Assembly (NCBI RefSeq): GCF_000193735.1
Contig: NZ_AEPF01000116.1
Location: 1 to 41,233, forward strand
Length of the DNA: 41,233 nt
Reading direction: 5' to 3'
Source of the DNA: Neisseria sicca 4320
GTDB taxonomy: Bacteria; Pseudomonadota; Gammaproteobacteria; Burkholderiales; Neisseriaceae
This document shows positions 1 to 10,067 of the stretch, one piece after another. Positions within the stretch are counted from its first letter, which is position 1; each line of letters begins with the position of its first letter. The position numbers and the translations under genes are program-made. The notes below the pieces were generated by a model. The model was not told the origin of the DNA and did not search any database. It saw nothing but the letters and a program-made list of their open reading frames with translations.

Positions 1-33
1 TCTAGCCACGCACGCGGTTGACAGGGGTGCTGG

Positions 34-108
34 CTACGGCTTGCTGCCGCGTTTGCCGTATTTGTCGGCAAATTCGCCGTTGATGATGGCGGAAGTAGGA
101 ACTTGCAT
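34..108 (-). pseudogene. 5' remnant of a PEBP (YbhB/YbcL) family gene
   Basis: A minus-strand ATG at 108-106 has a good AGGAG box (116-120) and reads 24 codons beginning MQVPTSAIINGEFADKYGKR before a TAG at 36-34. The start and the D-KYGKRGS stretch match the N-terminus of phosphatidylethanolamine-binding/Raf-kinase-inhibitor-like proteins, which are usually about 150-180 residues. No other frame in bases 1-33 resumes that family, so the gene is broken after about 22 codons. The break lies beside a restriction-modification pair, which suggests that its arrival, or a later rearrangement, disrupted the gene. Family assignment rests on a short stretch and is moderate. Confidence 0.5.
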
Positions 109-158
109 GATGGTTCTCCTTGTTTCGGGTTGGACGGTAGGGGGATTTTAGCGGAAAA

Positions 159-197
159 AGGTCGTCTGAAAACGAGATTTTTGTTTTCAGACGGCCT
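159..197. repeat. Mixed-dialect DNA uptake sequence pair
   Basis: AGGTCGTCTGAA (159-170) faces TTCAGACGGCCT (186-197). The arms pair as a hairpin with one G-T wobble. The left word is the host dialect and the right word is the AG-DUS spelling (AGGCCGTCTGAA). It sits between the broken PEBP gene and the methyltransferase promoter. Confidence 0.8.
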
Positions 198-223
198 GTA
201 AACCTAAAGGTAGATTTTAAATC

Positions 224-252
224 TTGGCTTAAATTATAAAAAACGCTAAAAT
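224..252 (+). promoter_or_regulatory. Putative sigma-70 promoter of the R-M pair
   Basis: TTGGCT (224-229) and TAAAAT (247-252) are 17 bases apart, 15-33 bases before the two candidate methyltransferase starts. The stretch is AT-rich and no other good pair is visible. This is a by-eye match. Confidence 0.45.
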
Positions 253-266
253 AATGTCATTTATGA

Positions 267-1436
267 ATGACTGAAAGATTAACCATGACCGAATTTGCAC
301 GAAAAAATTGGAACAAGTTAGCTGGAGATGCCATAAAAGCCAAAATGCATGAGCATGGAATTGGCTTTATACAATTATCAGAATTATTCTTGGAGCAAGG
401 GGAAAGTGAAACGGCAAATGCAATTTGTAACAAAGTAAATAGAGGTACTTTTTCCCATGCTTTTTATCTTAAATGTATGGAGTTAATGACCAAACAGGAA
501 AAGCAAGAAGACCGCGAAAAAAAATATAAAATTATTTCTTTATTTAGCGGTTGTGGCGGAATGGATTTGGGTTTTCTAGGGGGCTTTGAGTTTTTAAACC
601 GTACTTATGACAAACATGATTTTGATATTATTTGGGCGAACGAAATCGACGAACACGCTGTTAGAACCTACCGCCACAACTTAGGAAATCACATTGTACA
701 TGGTGATATTTGGCAGCATTTGGATGAAATACCCACTAGCGCAGACATCATTATCGGTGGCTTTCCTTGTCAGGATATTTCTATTAATGGTAAAGGTGCA
801 GGTATTTCAGGCAGCCGCAGCGGGCTGTATAAAGCCATGTTGTCTGCTGTTGAACGCGTTCGCCCCAAAATATTTGTTGCTGAAAATGTCAAAGGGCTAC
901 TGATGAAGCATCATCGGAAAGATTTGGAAACAGTGCTTTCAGATTTTCGCAATTTGGGTTATCAGGTAGATTACTACTTGCTGAATGCAGCCGATTACGG
1001 TGTTCCACAGACTCGGGAGCGAGTTATCATCGTTGGAAGGCTACCTGAAATTCCCGAAATACAGATTGAAAAAACAAATACCAGCAACAGCTATGTAACA
1101 GCCAGACAGGCTATAGGCGATTTGGCCGACAAAGTAGAAGACGAAATTGCCAACCATATTTGGAGTAGAGCAGAAAAAAGCCCCGATCAAGGTAGTCGAA
1201 AATTGGATGCCGAAAGGGCGGGCTACACTATCAGGGCAGAATGCCATGGAAACATACAGTGGCATTACGAATTACCCCGCCGCATCTCCATGCGTGAGGC
1301 GGCGCGCATCCAATCGTTTCCCGACAATTTTATTTTCCAGGCAAAATTGCGTGCCACAGAACGGCAAATTGGCAACGCCGTCCCTCCTGTTTTAGGGTGG
1401 CACATCGCCGCCGCCGTCAGTAAGGCACTTAAATAA
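267..1436 (+). CDS. DNA (cytosine-5) methyltransferase of a type II R-M system
   Basis: This enzyme methylates C5 of cytosine and protects the cell from the partner nuclease encoded next. The C5-MTase motifs occur in order: motif I SLFSGCGGMDLGF (about residues 92-104), motif IV GGFPCQDIS with the catalytic Cys (about 167), motif VI VAENVKGLL, motif VIII QTRERVIIVGR, a variable target-recognition region (about 275-330), and motif X IGNAVPPVLG near the end. Residues 5-75, before motif I, form an added domain like DUF6471, with a helix-turn-helix look (QLSELFLEQGESETA, NKVNRGTFS). No strong ribosome-binding site precedes 267. ATG at 285 (MTEFARKNW) is an equally good start and loses only six residues. 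Base composition is AT-rich compared with alaS, as expected for a transferred R-M unit. The recognition sequence cannot be read from the sequence. Confidence 0.93.
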   Translation: MTERLTMTEFARKNWNKLAGDAIKAKMHEHGIGFIQLSELFLEQGESETANAICNKVNRGTFSHAFYLKCMELMTKQEKQEDREKKYKIISLFSGCGGMDLGFLGGFEFLNRTYDKHDFDIIWANEIDEHAVRTYRHNLGNHIVHGDIWQHLDEIPTSADIIIGGFPCQDISINGKGAGISGSRSGLYKAMLSAVERVRPKIFVAENVKGLLMKHHRKDLETVLSDFRNLGYQVDYYLLNAADYGVPQTRERVIIVGRLPEIPEIQIEKTNTSNSYVTARQAIGDLADKVEDEIANHIWSRAEKSPDQGSRKLDAERAGYTIRAECHGNIQWHYELPRRISMREAARIQSFPDNFIFQAKLRATERQIGNAVPPVLGWHIAAAVSKALK

Positions 1437-1489
1437 CCCTGTTAAATAAGATAAAATTACTACTTTATATTTTTAAGTGGTAATGCATT

Positions 1490-2512
1490 ATGCTGACAAA
1501 AAAGGAGTTTGAGAAGTTTTTAGACGAGGTTTGCACCGTATTGAGGCAAGAGGCAAAAAACGCACCTTTCAAATCCCAAGATATTTTTGAAAACAGAGTT
1601 CGTGCGCTGTGCATTGCAAAAATTCCCGCTTATGCTGACATAGTTATCAATCCTGAACCTGTGCCGCAAATTTTCCCCGATGTTCCAATAGGAGAATATG
1701 GCGTAGAAGTCAAATTCACGCTAAAAGATACTTGGCGCAGCGTAGCAAACAGTATCCAAGAGAAAAACAAAGCTGACGGTGTACAGCATATCTATGTGGT
1801 ATTCGGAAAAATGGGGGGCATTCCCGATGTGAAATGGCAACTTTACGAAGATAGCGTAATTCATGTCCGCACATCGCATGTTCCGCGCTTTGAGGTAGAA
1901 ATAGAATCTGATCGACCGTCTCTGTTTGAGGGTTTCGGTATTTCCTATGCTGAATTTGCCGATTTGGATATGCATGAAAAAATGGAATATATCCGAAAAT
2001 ATGCCCGTAACAGGCTGAAAGAAGGCGAGCGGTTATGGTGGATAGAAGACATTGACGCAGTAGACAGCCATGATCTGCCTTTGGAAGTGCGCCTTTACAC
2101 TTCCCTGCCGCAGGAAGAAAAAATCCGCCTCCGAGCTGAAGCAGCATTAGTCTCCCCCCGTATTGTCTGCTCAGGCAGGGCGAAGCACAAATACGATAAT
2201 GCCGTCCTGTATCTGATTACCTATCGCGGTGTGCTTTGTCATCAGGCGCGGGACTTATTCAGTGCGGGCAGCGTTGCCAACTCGGCGGAAGACTACCGTG
2301 GCGGAAACTATGTAGAAAAATCTTTAAAATTGATTGAGCATGAAATTGAAAAAGCTGCTTTGGAAATGGATGATGCTCTAATTGTCGAATATTGGGGAGA
2401 AAGCGTCTCGTCAGAAAAACGCCTAGAGTATTGGATTAAGATGTTGGATGATTTGGCAGATGGCTGGATACCTTCTGAATCGCTATTCAATGGTAGGTAT
2501 AAAGCCAAATAA
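1490..2512 (+). CDS. Type II restriction endonuclease (PD-(D/E)XK type)
   Basis: The 340-residue protein lies 53 bases after the methyltransferase on the same strand, the usual place for the partner nuclease. A PD-(D/E)XK-like core is visible at about residues 67-80: FPDVPIGEYGVEVKF, where D68 and the EVK triad would bind metal and cut DNA. The rest is hydrophilic, with no signal peptide or membrane segment. I do not recognise the specific family, so the cut site is unknown. It could instead be a nicking or maintenance protein of the same cassette, but position and motif favour the nuclease. The gene ends just before a strong hairpin. It shares the AT-rich composition of the methyltransferase. 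Confidence 0.75.
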   Translation: MLTKKEFEKFLDEVCTVLRQEAKNAPFKSQDIFENRVRALCIAKIPAYADIVINPEPVPQIFPDVPIGEYGVEVKFTLKDTWRSVANSIQEKNKADGVQHIYVVFGKMGGIPDVKWQLYEDSVIHVRTSHVPRFEVEIESDRPSLFEGFGISYAEFADLDMHEKMEYIRKYARNRLKEGERLWWIEDIDAVDSHDLPLEVRLYTSLPQEEKIRLRAEAALVSPRIVCSGRAKHKYDNAVLYLITYRGVLCHQARDLFSAGSVANSAEDYRGGNYVEKSLKLIEHEIEKAALEMDDALIVEYWGESVSSEKRLEYWIKMLDDLADGWIPSESLFNGRYKAK

Positions 2513-2516
2513 ACTG

Positions 2517-2555
2517 ACAGAGGCCGTCTGAAAATATCTTTCAGACGGCCTCTGT
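2517..2555. terminator. AG-DUS inverted repeat, terminator after the R-M pair
   Basis: Seventeen-base arms pair perfectly (2517-2533 with 2539-2555) around a five-base loop. Each arm contains AGGCCGTCTGAA, the AG-DUS spelling rather than the AGGTCGTCTGAA used elsewhere in the window. It starts five bases after the endonuclease stop. Confidence 0.8.
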
Positions 2556-2561
2556 AACACA

Positions 2562-2593
2562 AAAGGCAGCCTAAAATCTTTCAGGCTGCCTTT
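2562..2593. terminator. Kingella-dialect DUS hairpin, terminator of alaS
   Basis: AAAGGCAGCCTAAA faces TTTCAGGCTGCCTTT with one mismatch. On the minus strand it starts a few bases after the alaS stop and ends in a T run. The minus-strand word AGGCAGCCTGAA is the Kingella-type uptake sequence. Confidence 0.7.
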
Positions 2594-2599
2594 CTTACA

Positions 2600-5224
<2,625 letters not shown>

Positions 5225-5407
5225 GATGTTTCGATGTCTCTACTAAAAAGGTTTCAGACGACCTTCCCGGCCGTATGTAATTGTGAAAAGAAAATGGCTG
5301 CTATATTACCGCAAAACCTTGTTTCTAGCTATTGAATCAGGGACTTTCAGACGACCTTCGGGCTATCAATATAATGGAAATTGCTATCAGATAGTGCATG
5401 CCTGATT

Positions 5408-5413
5408 TATAAT
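5408..5413 (+). promoter_or_regulatory. Putative -10 box of potF
   Basis: A perfect TATAAT lies 40 bases before the potF start. The upstream match is weak (CTATCA, 5384-5389, spacer 18). A single uptake sequence lies just upstream at about 5344-5356. Confidence 0.4.
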
Positions 5414-5452
5414 CCCTTACTTTCCCTTCCTCCTGATATGCAAGGAATGATA

Positions 5453-6583
5453 ATGACCAAACATCTGCCCCTCATCGCCCTAGCCGCCGTCATGCTCGCC
5501 GCCTGCGGAGGTTCGGATAAAAATACCTCCGATAAAGCGGAGCAGACGGGAAACCAAAATGTATTGAGGATTTACAACTGGTCGGAATACGTCGATCCTG
5601 AAACAGTCGCCGATTTTGAGAAGAAAAACGGTATCAAAGTAACTTACGACGTGTACGACAGCGATGAGACGCTGGAAAGTAAAGTATTGACCGGAAAATC
5701 AGGCTACGACATCGTCGGTCCGTCCAATACCTTTGTCGGCAGGCAGATTAAGGCGGGGGCTTATCAAAAAATCGACAAATCCTTGATTCCCAACTATAAA
5801 AACCTCAATCCCGAATTGATGAAGCTGATGGAAGGCGTTGACCCGAGCCACGAATACGCCGTTCCGTTTTATTGGGGAACCAACACCTTCGCCATCAATA
5901 CCGAGCGCGTGAAAAAGGCCTTAGGCACGGACAAACTGCCGGACAACCAATGGGATTTGGTGTTCAACCCCGAATACACATCCAAACTCAAACAATGCGG
6001 CATCAGCTACTTGGACAGCGCAGCGGAAATCTATCCTATGGTGTTGAACTATATGGGAAAAAACCCCAACAGCAACGATACCGAAGACATCAAAGCAGCA
6101 ACCGAGCTGCTCAAGAAAAACCGCCCCAACATCAAACGCTTTACCTCGTCCGGCTTCATCGACGACTTGGCACGTGGCGACACCTGCGTGACCATCGGCT
6201 TCGGCGGCGACTTGAACATCGCCAGACGGCGCGCCGAAGAAGCGGGCGGCAAAGAAAAAATCCGCGTGATGATGCCCAAAGAAGGCGTAGGGATTTGGGT
6301 GGACTCCTTCGTTATACCGAAAGATGCGAAGAACGTCGCCAACGCCCACAAATACATCAACGACTTCCTCGACCCCGAAGTCGCCGCAAGAAACGGCAAT
6401 TTCGTCACCTACGCCCCTTCCAGCAAGCCCGCACGCGAACTGATGGAAGCCGAGTTCAGAGACGACCGCACCATTTTCCCGAGCGAAGAAGATTTGAAAA
6501 ACAGCTTTATTATGGTTCCCATCCAGCCCACTATTTTGAAATTCATGGTCCGCCAATGGCAGGGCGTGAAAGCCGGCAAATAA
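5453..6583 (+). CDS. potF: Polyamine ABC transporter substrate-binding lipoprotein (PotF-like)
   Basis: The 376-residue protein binds putrescine/spermidine outside the inner membrane and delivers it to an ABC importer. The start is ATG 5453, preceded by AAGGA, and gives a lipoprotein signal (KHLPLIALAAVMLAAC, Cys at about 18). An upstream frame to 5381 would put non-signal residues in front. The mature part has the PotD/PotF pattern: LRIYNWSEYVDPETVADFEK, SGYDIVGPSNTFVGRQ, VPFYWGTNTFAIN, and a C-terminal IPKDAKNVANAHKYINDFLDPE. The sequence is closer to E. coli PotF than to PotD. The permease and ATPase genes are not adjacent, so this is an orphan receptor, as is common in Neisseria. A bidirectional hairpin follows. 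Confidence 0.92.
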   Translation: MTKHLPLIALAAVMLAACGGSDKNTSDKAEQTGNQNVLRIYNWSEYVDPETVADFEKKNGIKVTYDVYDSDETLESKVLTGKSGYDIVGPSNTFVGRQIKAGAYQKIDKSLIPNYKNLNPELMKLMEGVDPSHEYAVPFYWGTNTFAINTERVKKALGTDKLPDNQWDLVFNPEYTSKLKQCGISYLDSAAEIYPMVLNYMGKNPNSNDTEDIKAATELLKKNRPNIKRFTSSGFIDDLARGDTCVTIGFGGDLNIARRRAEEAGGKEKIRVMMPKEGVGIWVDSFVIPKDAKNVANAHKYINDFLDPEVAARNGNFVTYAPSSKPARELMEAEFRDDRTIFPSEEDLKNSFIMVPIQPTILKFMVRQWQGVKAGK

Positions 6584-6599
6584 TTTGATACGGATAAGC

Positions 6600-6645
6600 A
6601 AAAGGTCGTCTGAAAACTTGAAATACAGGTTTCAGACGACCTTTT
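6600..6645. terminator. DUS-pair bidirectional terminator
   Basis: AAAAGGTCGTCTGAAA faces TTTCAGACGACCTTTT between the convergent ends of potF and the phospholipase D gene. T runs occur on both strands. Confidence 0.85.
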
Positions 6646-6654
6646 GTTCGGGTT

Positions 6655-8178
6655 TTACAGCAATCCTTCTATAGGCAGGAAGGAGAGGATTTTGGAGGTA
6701 ACGCGCTTCCAGAATTTGGCTTCCGGCTCGGCGGAGTAGGTTTTTTGAGTGGTGGGGTCGTACCAGTGAAGTTTGTTGTATTTGTCGAGGGTAACCTGAT
6801 AGGCGTATTTCGGGGTGGTATTGACGAGAGTGCGCTGCATTTCGCCTGCGATTTGGGGACTTTCAAGGACGACGCCCATTTCGGTGTTGAGTCTGGCGGA
6901 GCGCGGGTCGAGATTGAATGAGCCGATAAAGATGCGTTTTTCGTCTACGATGAAGGTTTTGGCATGCAGGCTGGTAGCGGAGCTGCCGGTCAAGCCGCGG
7001 TCTTTGGTGGTGGGGACGGCATGATTGGGTTGCAGCTCATAGAGTTTGACATCGGATTTGAGTAGGGGTTTACGATATTTGACGTAGCCTGAGTGGACGG
7101 CGGCGACATCGGTCGCTTGGAGCGAGTTGGTCAGGATGGTGACGTCCACGCCGTCTTTAACGAGTTGGTCAAGCGCGCGCACGCCTGATTTGGTGGGAAC
7201 AAAATAGGGCGAAACGAGATAGACGCTTTTTTCGGGCGTTTTCAGGGCGTCCTGCATGCGTTCGAAGATAGGCGGTTTATGGCGGTCGCGATCCAGCCCT
7301 TTGGCGGGGTCGTCGCTGATCAGGCGGGTGTGGACGCTTTGCCAGTCTATACTGTTGCTCTGCATTTTTTGATAGAGTTCGGAGTCTTCAATGCTTCTGC
7401 GGTAACGGTTGACAGTATCGCTTTTGTCTTTGTCGTCGTAACCCAGCTCTTGGAAGCCTTTTTCTATATCGCCTTTTTTGATGATGCTGGCGGCGGTATA
7501 GGAGGAATGGCTTGCCCAGTAGCGGTCGAAGTCTTGCGAAACTTCGGTGACGACGCGGCCGGTGGCAAGAATGTCGAGGTCGGCGAAGATGGTGTCTTCG
7601 CCGACTTTGAAATATTCGTCGCCGATATTGCGCCCGCCGAGGATGGTGGCGCGGTTGTCGGCGGTGAAGGATTTGTTGTGCATCCGGCGGTTGAGGCGCG
7701 GGAAGTCTGTTAAATAACCCAGCGCACGCCATTTGCGGCGGACGAAGGGGTTAAACAGGCGGATTTCGATATTGGGATGGCTGTCGAGGGCGAGCAGGAC
7801 GTTGTCCAACCCGTTGGTGTTGTTGTCGTCAAGCAGCAGTCTCACGCGTACGCCGCGTTCGGCGGCACGGTGGATAAGGTTGAACATGAGCTTGCCGGAG
7901 ATGTCGTTGTGCCAGATATAGTATTGGAGGTCCAGGGTGTGGTCGGCGGCTTCAATCAGAGCGGCGCGGGCGACGAAGGCTTCGTGTGCGTCGTTGAGCA
8001 GATAGACATTGGAAATATCGCCGCCGGTTTTGCTAGAGGCGGTATTGAGCAGGGCATCCATGCGCGGGGCGGAACGGATGTCGAGGTAGTGGCTTTCAGG
8101 GCGCTCGTCCAGTGAGGGCAGGCCGGCGCAACCTGTCAGAAAAACCGGAAGCATAAGGATGAGATGGATTTTTTTCAT
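6655..8178 (-). CDS. Phospholipase D-like / cardiolipin synthase (ClsC-type) lipoprotein
   Basis: I place the start at ATG 8178, which gives 507 residues beginning with a lipoprotein signal (KKIHLILMLPVFLTGC). The frame is open to 8376, but that extension is basic, has no signal and runs through an uptake-sequence pair. Two HKD motifs mark the phospholipase D superfamily: MHNKSFTAD...GGRN (about residue 163) and LHAKTFIVD...GSFN (about 404). Such proteins join phospholipid head groups through a phospho-histidine intermediate. E. coli ClsC (YmdC) makes cardiolipin, and gonococcus secretes a phospholipase D of this superfamily. The lipid anchor places it on the periplasmic or outer-membrane side. 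Synthase versus hydrolase cannot be decided from sequence alone. Confidence 0.88.
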   Translation of the reverse strand: MKKIHLILMLPVFLTGCAGLPSLDERPESHYLDIRSAPRMDALLNTASSKTGGDISNVYLLNDAHEAFVARAALIEAADHTLDLQYYIWHNDISGKLMFNLIHRAAERGVRVRLLLDDNNTNGLDNVLLALDSHPNIEIRLFNPFVRRKWRALGYLTDFPRLNRRMHNKSFTADNRATILGGRNIGDEYFKVGEDTIFADLDILATGRVVTEVSQDFDRYWASHSSYTAASIIKKGDIEKGFQELGYDDKDKSDTVNRYRRSIEDSELYQKMQSNSIDWQSVHTRLISDDPAKGLDRDRHKPPIFERMQDALKTPEKSVYLVSPYFVPTKSGVRALDQLVKDGVDVTILTNSLQATDVAAVHSGYVKYRKPLLKSDVKLYELQPNHAVPTTKDRGLTGSSATSLHAKTFIVDEKRIFIGSFNLDPRSARLNTEMGVVLESPQIAGEMQRTLVNTTPKYAYQVTLDKYNKLHWYDPTTQKTYSAEPEAKFWKRVTSKILSFLPIEGLL

Positions 8179-8189
8179 TCTTGAGGGTG

Positions 8190-8244
8190 TTTCAGACGAC
8201 CTTCTCGCTGAAACGGTGTTTTTATTTAGAAGGGTCGTCTGAAA
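8190..8244. repeat. DUS inverted pair upstream of the phospholipase D gene
   Basis: TTTCAGACGACC-TTCT (8190-8205) faces AGAA-GGGTCGTCTGAAA (8228-8244), so about 16 bases can pair. It lies between the adenine deaminase terminator and the phospholipase start, and would be in the 5' leader of the latter. Confidence 0.75.
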
Positions 8245-8282
8245 AGAAGTTCGATGTTTATACGGTTCGCATTTTAACCGAG

Positions 8283-8319
8283 AAAAAAGCCGGCCGGATT
8301 GCTTTTTCAGGTCGGCTTC
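8283..8319 (-). terminator. Rho-independent terminator of the adenine deaminase gene
   Basis: On the minus strand GAAGCCGACC pairs with GGCCGGCTTT with one mismatch, and six Ts follow. It starts a few bases after the stop at 8324. It contains no uptake sequence, unlike most terminators in this window. Confidence 0.65.
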
Positions 8320-8323
8320 GTGT

Positions 8324-9328
8324 TTAAACATGGATGCTGTCGATTTCGGCGTACCGTTTTGCTTTTTCTTCCTCACTTAAAAACGAGGCTTTGAACGAGT
8401 TTTTGCATAAGGTGCGGATGTCTGCTTCATTCAAACCCAATGCGTCGGCAAGTTCGATGAAATTTTGGTTGATATAGCCGCCGAAATAGGCGGGGTCGTC
8501 TGAATTGACGGTAACCAATACGCCGCGCTCGAGCATACGGTGCAGGTTGTGTCGGGACAGGCCGCTGACGACTTTGAGCTTGAGGTTGCTCAAGGGGCAG
8601 ACGGTCAGGGGCATTTGTTCGGCAATCAGTCGCTGAATAAGGGTTTCGTCTTCTTCGGAGCGCACTCCGTGGTCGATGCGGACGACTTTCAACAAATCCA
8701 ACGCTTCCCAAACGTATTCGGGCGGGCCTTCTTCGCCGGCGTGGGCGACGGCGGGAAAACCTTGCGCACGGGCTTGGGCGAAGACGCGCTCGAATTTCGA
8801 GGGCGGGTTGCCGAGTTCGCTCGAATCCAGTCCGATGCCGTCGATATGTCGTCTGAAAGGCTGCGCTTGGGCAAGCGTTTCAAACGCGGATTCTTCGCTC
8901 AAATGCCGCAGGAAACACATAATCAGCCTGCTGGAAATCCCCCATTTTTCCTGCGCTTCCTGACGGGCGCGGGTAATGCCGTTGATGACGGTTTCAAACG
9001 GTACGCCGCGCGCGGTATGGGTTTGCGGGTCGAAGAAGATTTCGGTGTGGACCACGTTGTCCTTGCGGCAACGGGCGAAATAGGCGGTGGTCAGGTCGTA
9101 AAAATCCTGTTCGTGGAGCAAGACCGCCGCTGCTGCGTAGTAAATATCGAGGAAGGACTGGAGATTGTGAAAATCATAAGCGCGACGCACGGCTTCTACA
9201 TCCGCATAGGGAATGGAAACGCCGTTGCGCCCGGCGATGGCGAACATCAATTCCGGCTCGAACGTGCCTTCGATATGGACGTGCAATTCGGCTTTAGGCA
9301 GGGCGCGGATTAAAGTGTGGACGGACAT
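8324..9328 (-). CDS. Adenine deaminase (Add family, AAH1 type)
   Basis: This metal-dependent amidohydrolase is predicted to turn adenine into hypoxanthine for purine salvage. The start is ATG 9328 (334 residues); a TTG at 9349 overlaps the stop of the upstream gene and is less likely. Metal and catalytic motifs are visible: ELHVHIEGT near the N-terminus, AVAHAGEEG, the DHGVR region, and NSDDPAYFGG near the C-terminus. The substrate-loop region reads LDSSELGNPPSKF, typical of adenine deaminases of the yeast Aah1/bacterial group; true adenosine deaminases have AGDE here. Automatic annotation as adenosine deaminase would therefore probably be wrong. The lipoprotein gene ends 17 bases upstream, so the two are probably co-transcribed. 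Confidence 0.88.
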   Translation of the reverse strand: MSVHTLIRALPKAELHVHIEGTFEPELMFAIAGRNGVSIPYADVEAVRRAYDFHNLQSFLDIYYAAAAVLLHEQDFYDLTTAYFARCRKDNVVHTEIFFDPQTHTARGVPFETVINGITRARQEAQEKWGISSRLIMCFLRHLSEESAFETLAQAQPFRRHIDGIGLDSSELGNPPSKFERVFAQARAQGFPAVAHAGEEGPPEYVWEALDLLKVVRIDHGVRSEEDETLIQRLIAEQMPLTVCPLSNLKLKVVSGLSRHNLHRMLERGVLVTVNSDDPAYFGGYINQNFIELADALGLNEADIRTLCKNSFKASFLSEEEKAKRYAEIDSIHV

Positions 9329-9345
9329 GGGCGGCACCCGCTCGG

Positions 9346-9885
9346 TCAATAGTGGCGGCGGCGGAAGAAGAACATTCCTTCGCTGTCCACTTCAAGGATG
9401 TAGCGGCCGTTTTGAACGGCGGCATAACCGCTTTTGCCTGCCTGATAGGGTTGCAGGGCAGCATGGGAGAGGAGGTAGCTCGTCAGTTTGCCGCCGTCTT
9501 CGGCGATGTTGCCGACCAGTTTGGCAAACAAGGCATGGCATTTGCCGTTTTCAGTCCAGCCCAAAGGCTCGCCTTTGTCGCCGGTTTCCATACATTTGCC
9601 GCTGATGACTTCCAAATCGTTGGGGTGGTTGCCGATCAGTTGGATGACGTTTTGTTCGGATAAGCCGTTAATCGGATAGCTGATTTGTTTTTTGTCATCG
9701 TTGGTTTTGCTTTCGCTGCTTTGTCCTAAATCCAAGCCTGCGATGGCGTTGTTGTCGATGTATTTGACTTTAAACGCGGGCTTTGGCGCGGCTTCGGCGG
9801 CATTTTGTGCGGGCTCGGCAGGGGCTTCAGATTTGCCGCAGGCGGCGAGCAAAAGGGCAGATAAGAGAATCGGAAAGGCTTTCAT
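9346..9885 (-). CDS. Small lipoprotein of unknown function
   Basis: The 179-residue protein starts with a clear lipoprotein signal (AFPILLSALLLAAC, Cys 16). An Ala/Glu/Pro-rich linker (about 20-40) leads to a globular domain with two Cys (SGKCMETGDKG and ENGKCHALF) that could form a disulfide in the periplasm. I do not recognise a family. Its stop is 17 bases from the adenine deaminase start, which suggests an operon. A ribosome-binding site (AGGAATATCCG) precedes the ATG. Confidence 0.8.
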   Translation of the reverse strand: MKAFPILLSALLLAACGKSEAPAEPAQNAAEAAPKPAFKVKYIDNNAIAGLDLGQSSESKTNDDKKQISYPINGLSEQNVIQLIGNHPNDLEVISGKCMETGDKGEPLGWTENGKCHALFAKLVGNIAEDGGKLTSYLLSHAALQPYQAGKSGYAAVQNGRYILEVDSEGMFFFRRRHY

Positions 9886-9909
9886 CGGATATTCCTTGTT
9901 CTAAACAGG

Positions 9910-10062
9910 AAAAGGTCGTCTGAAATATATAGTGGATTAACTTTAAACCAGTACGGCGTTGCCTCGCCTTGCCGTACTATCTGTACTGTCTGCGGCTTCG
10001 TCGCCTTGTCCTGATTTAAATTTAATCCACTATACGCGGGCTGCTTTTTCAGACGACCTTTT
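9910..10062. terminator. trpS DUS terminator split by an inserted repeat
   Basis: AAAAGGTCGTCTGAAA (9910-9925) and TTTCAGACGACCTTTT (10047-10062) are the two arms of the usual uptake-sequence hairpin. Here they are separated by a 107-bp Correia-type element plus a few bases, not by a short loop. It lies just after the trpS stop on the minus strand. Confidence 0.65.
9928..10034. mobile_element. Correia repeat enclosed element (CREE), short form
   Basis: The element is bounded by TATAGTGGATTAA (9928-9940) and its mirror TTAATCCACTATA (10022-10034), the known Correia ends, with an internal GTACGGCGTTGCCTCGCC and GTCTGCGGCTTCGTCGCC. Its 107 bp matches the known internally deleted form (about 104-107 bp); the full form is about 155 bp and carries an IHF site in the part missing here. 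CREEs are non-autonomous MITE-like elements of Neisseria inserted at TA, with possible roles in transcription and as RNase III sites. Confidence 0.93.
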
Positions 10063-10067
10063 GAGAT

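Noticed and set aside
6655..8376. Longer N-terminus for the phospholipase D protein
   Set aside because: Residues 1-66 are basic and lie before a perfect lipoprotein signal; they also overlap the adenine deaminase end.
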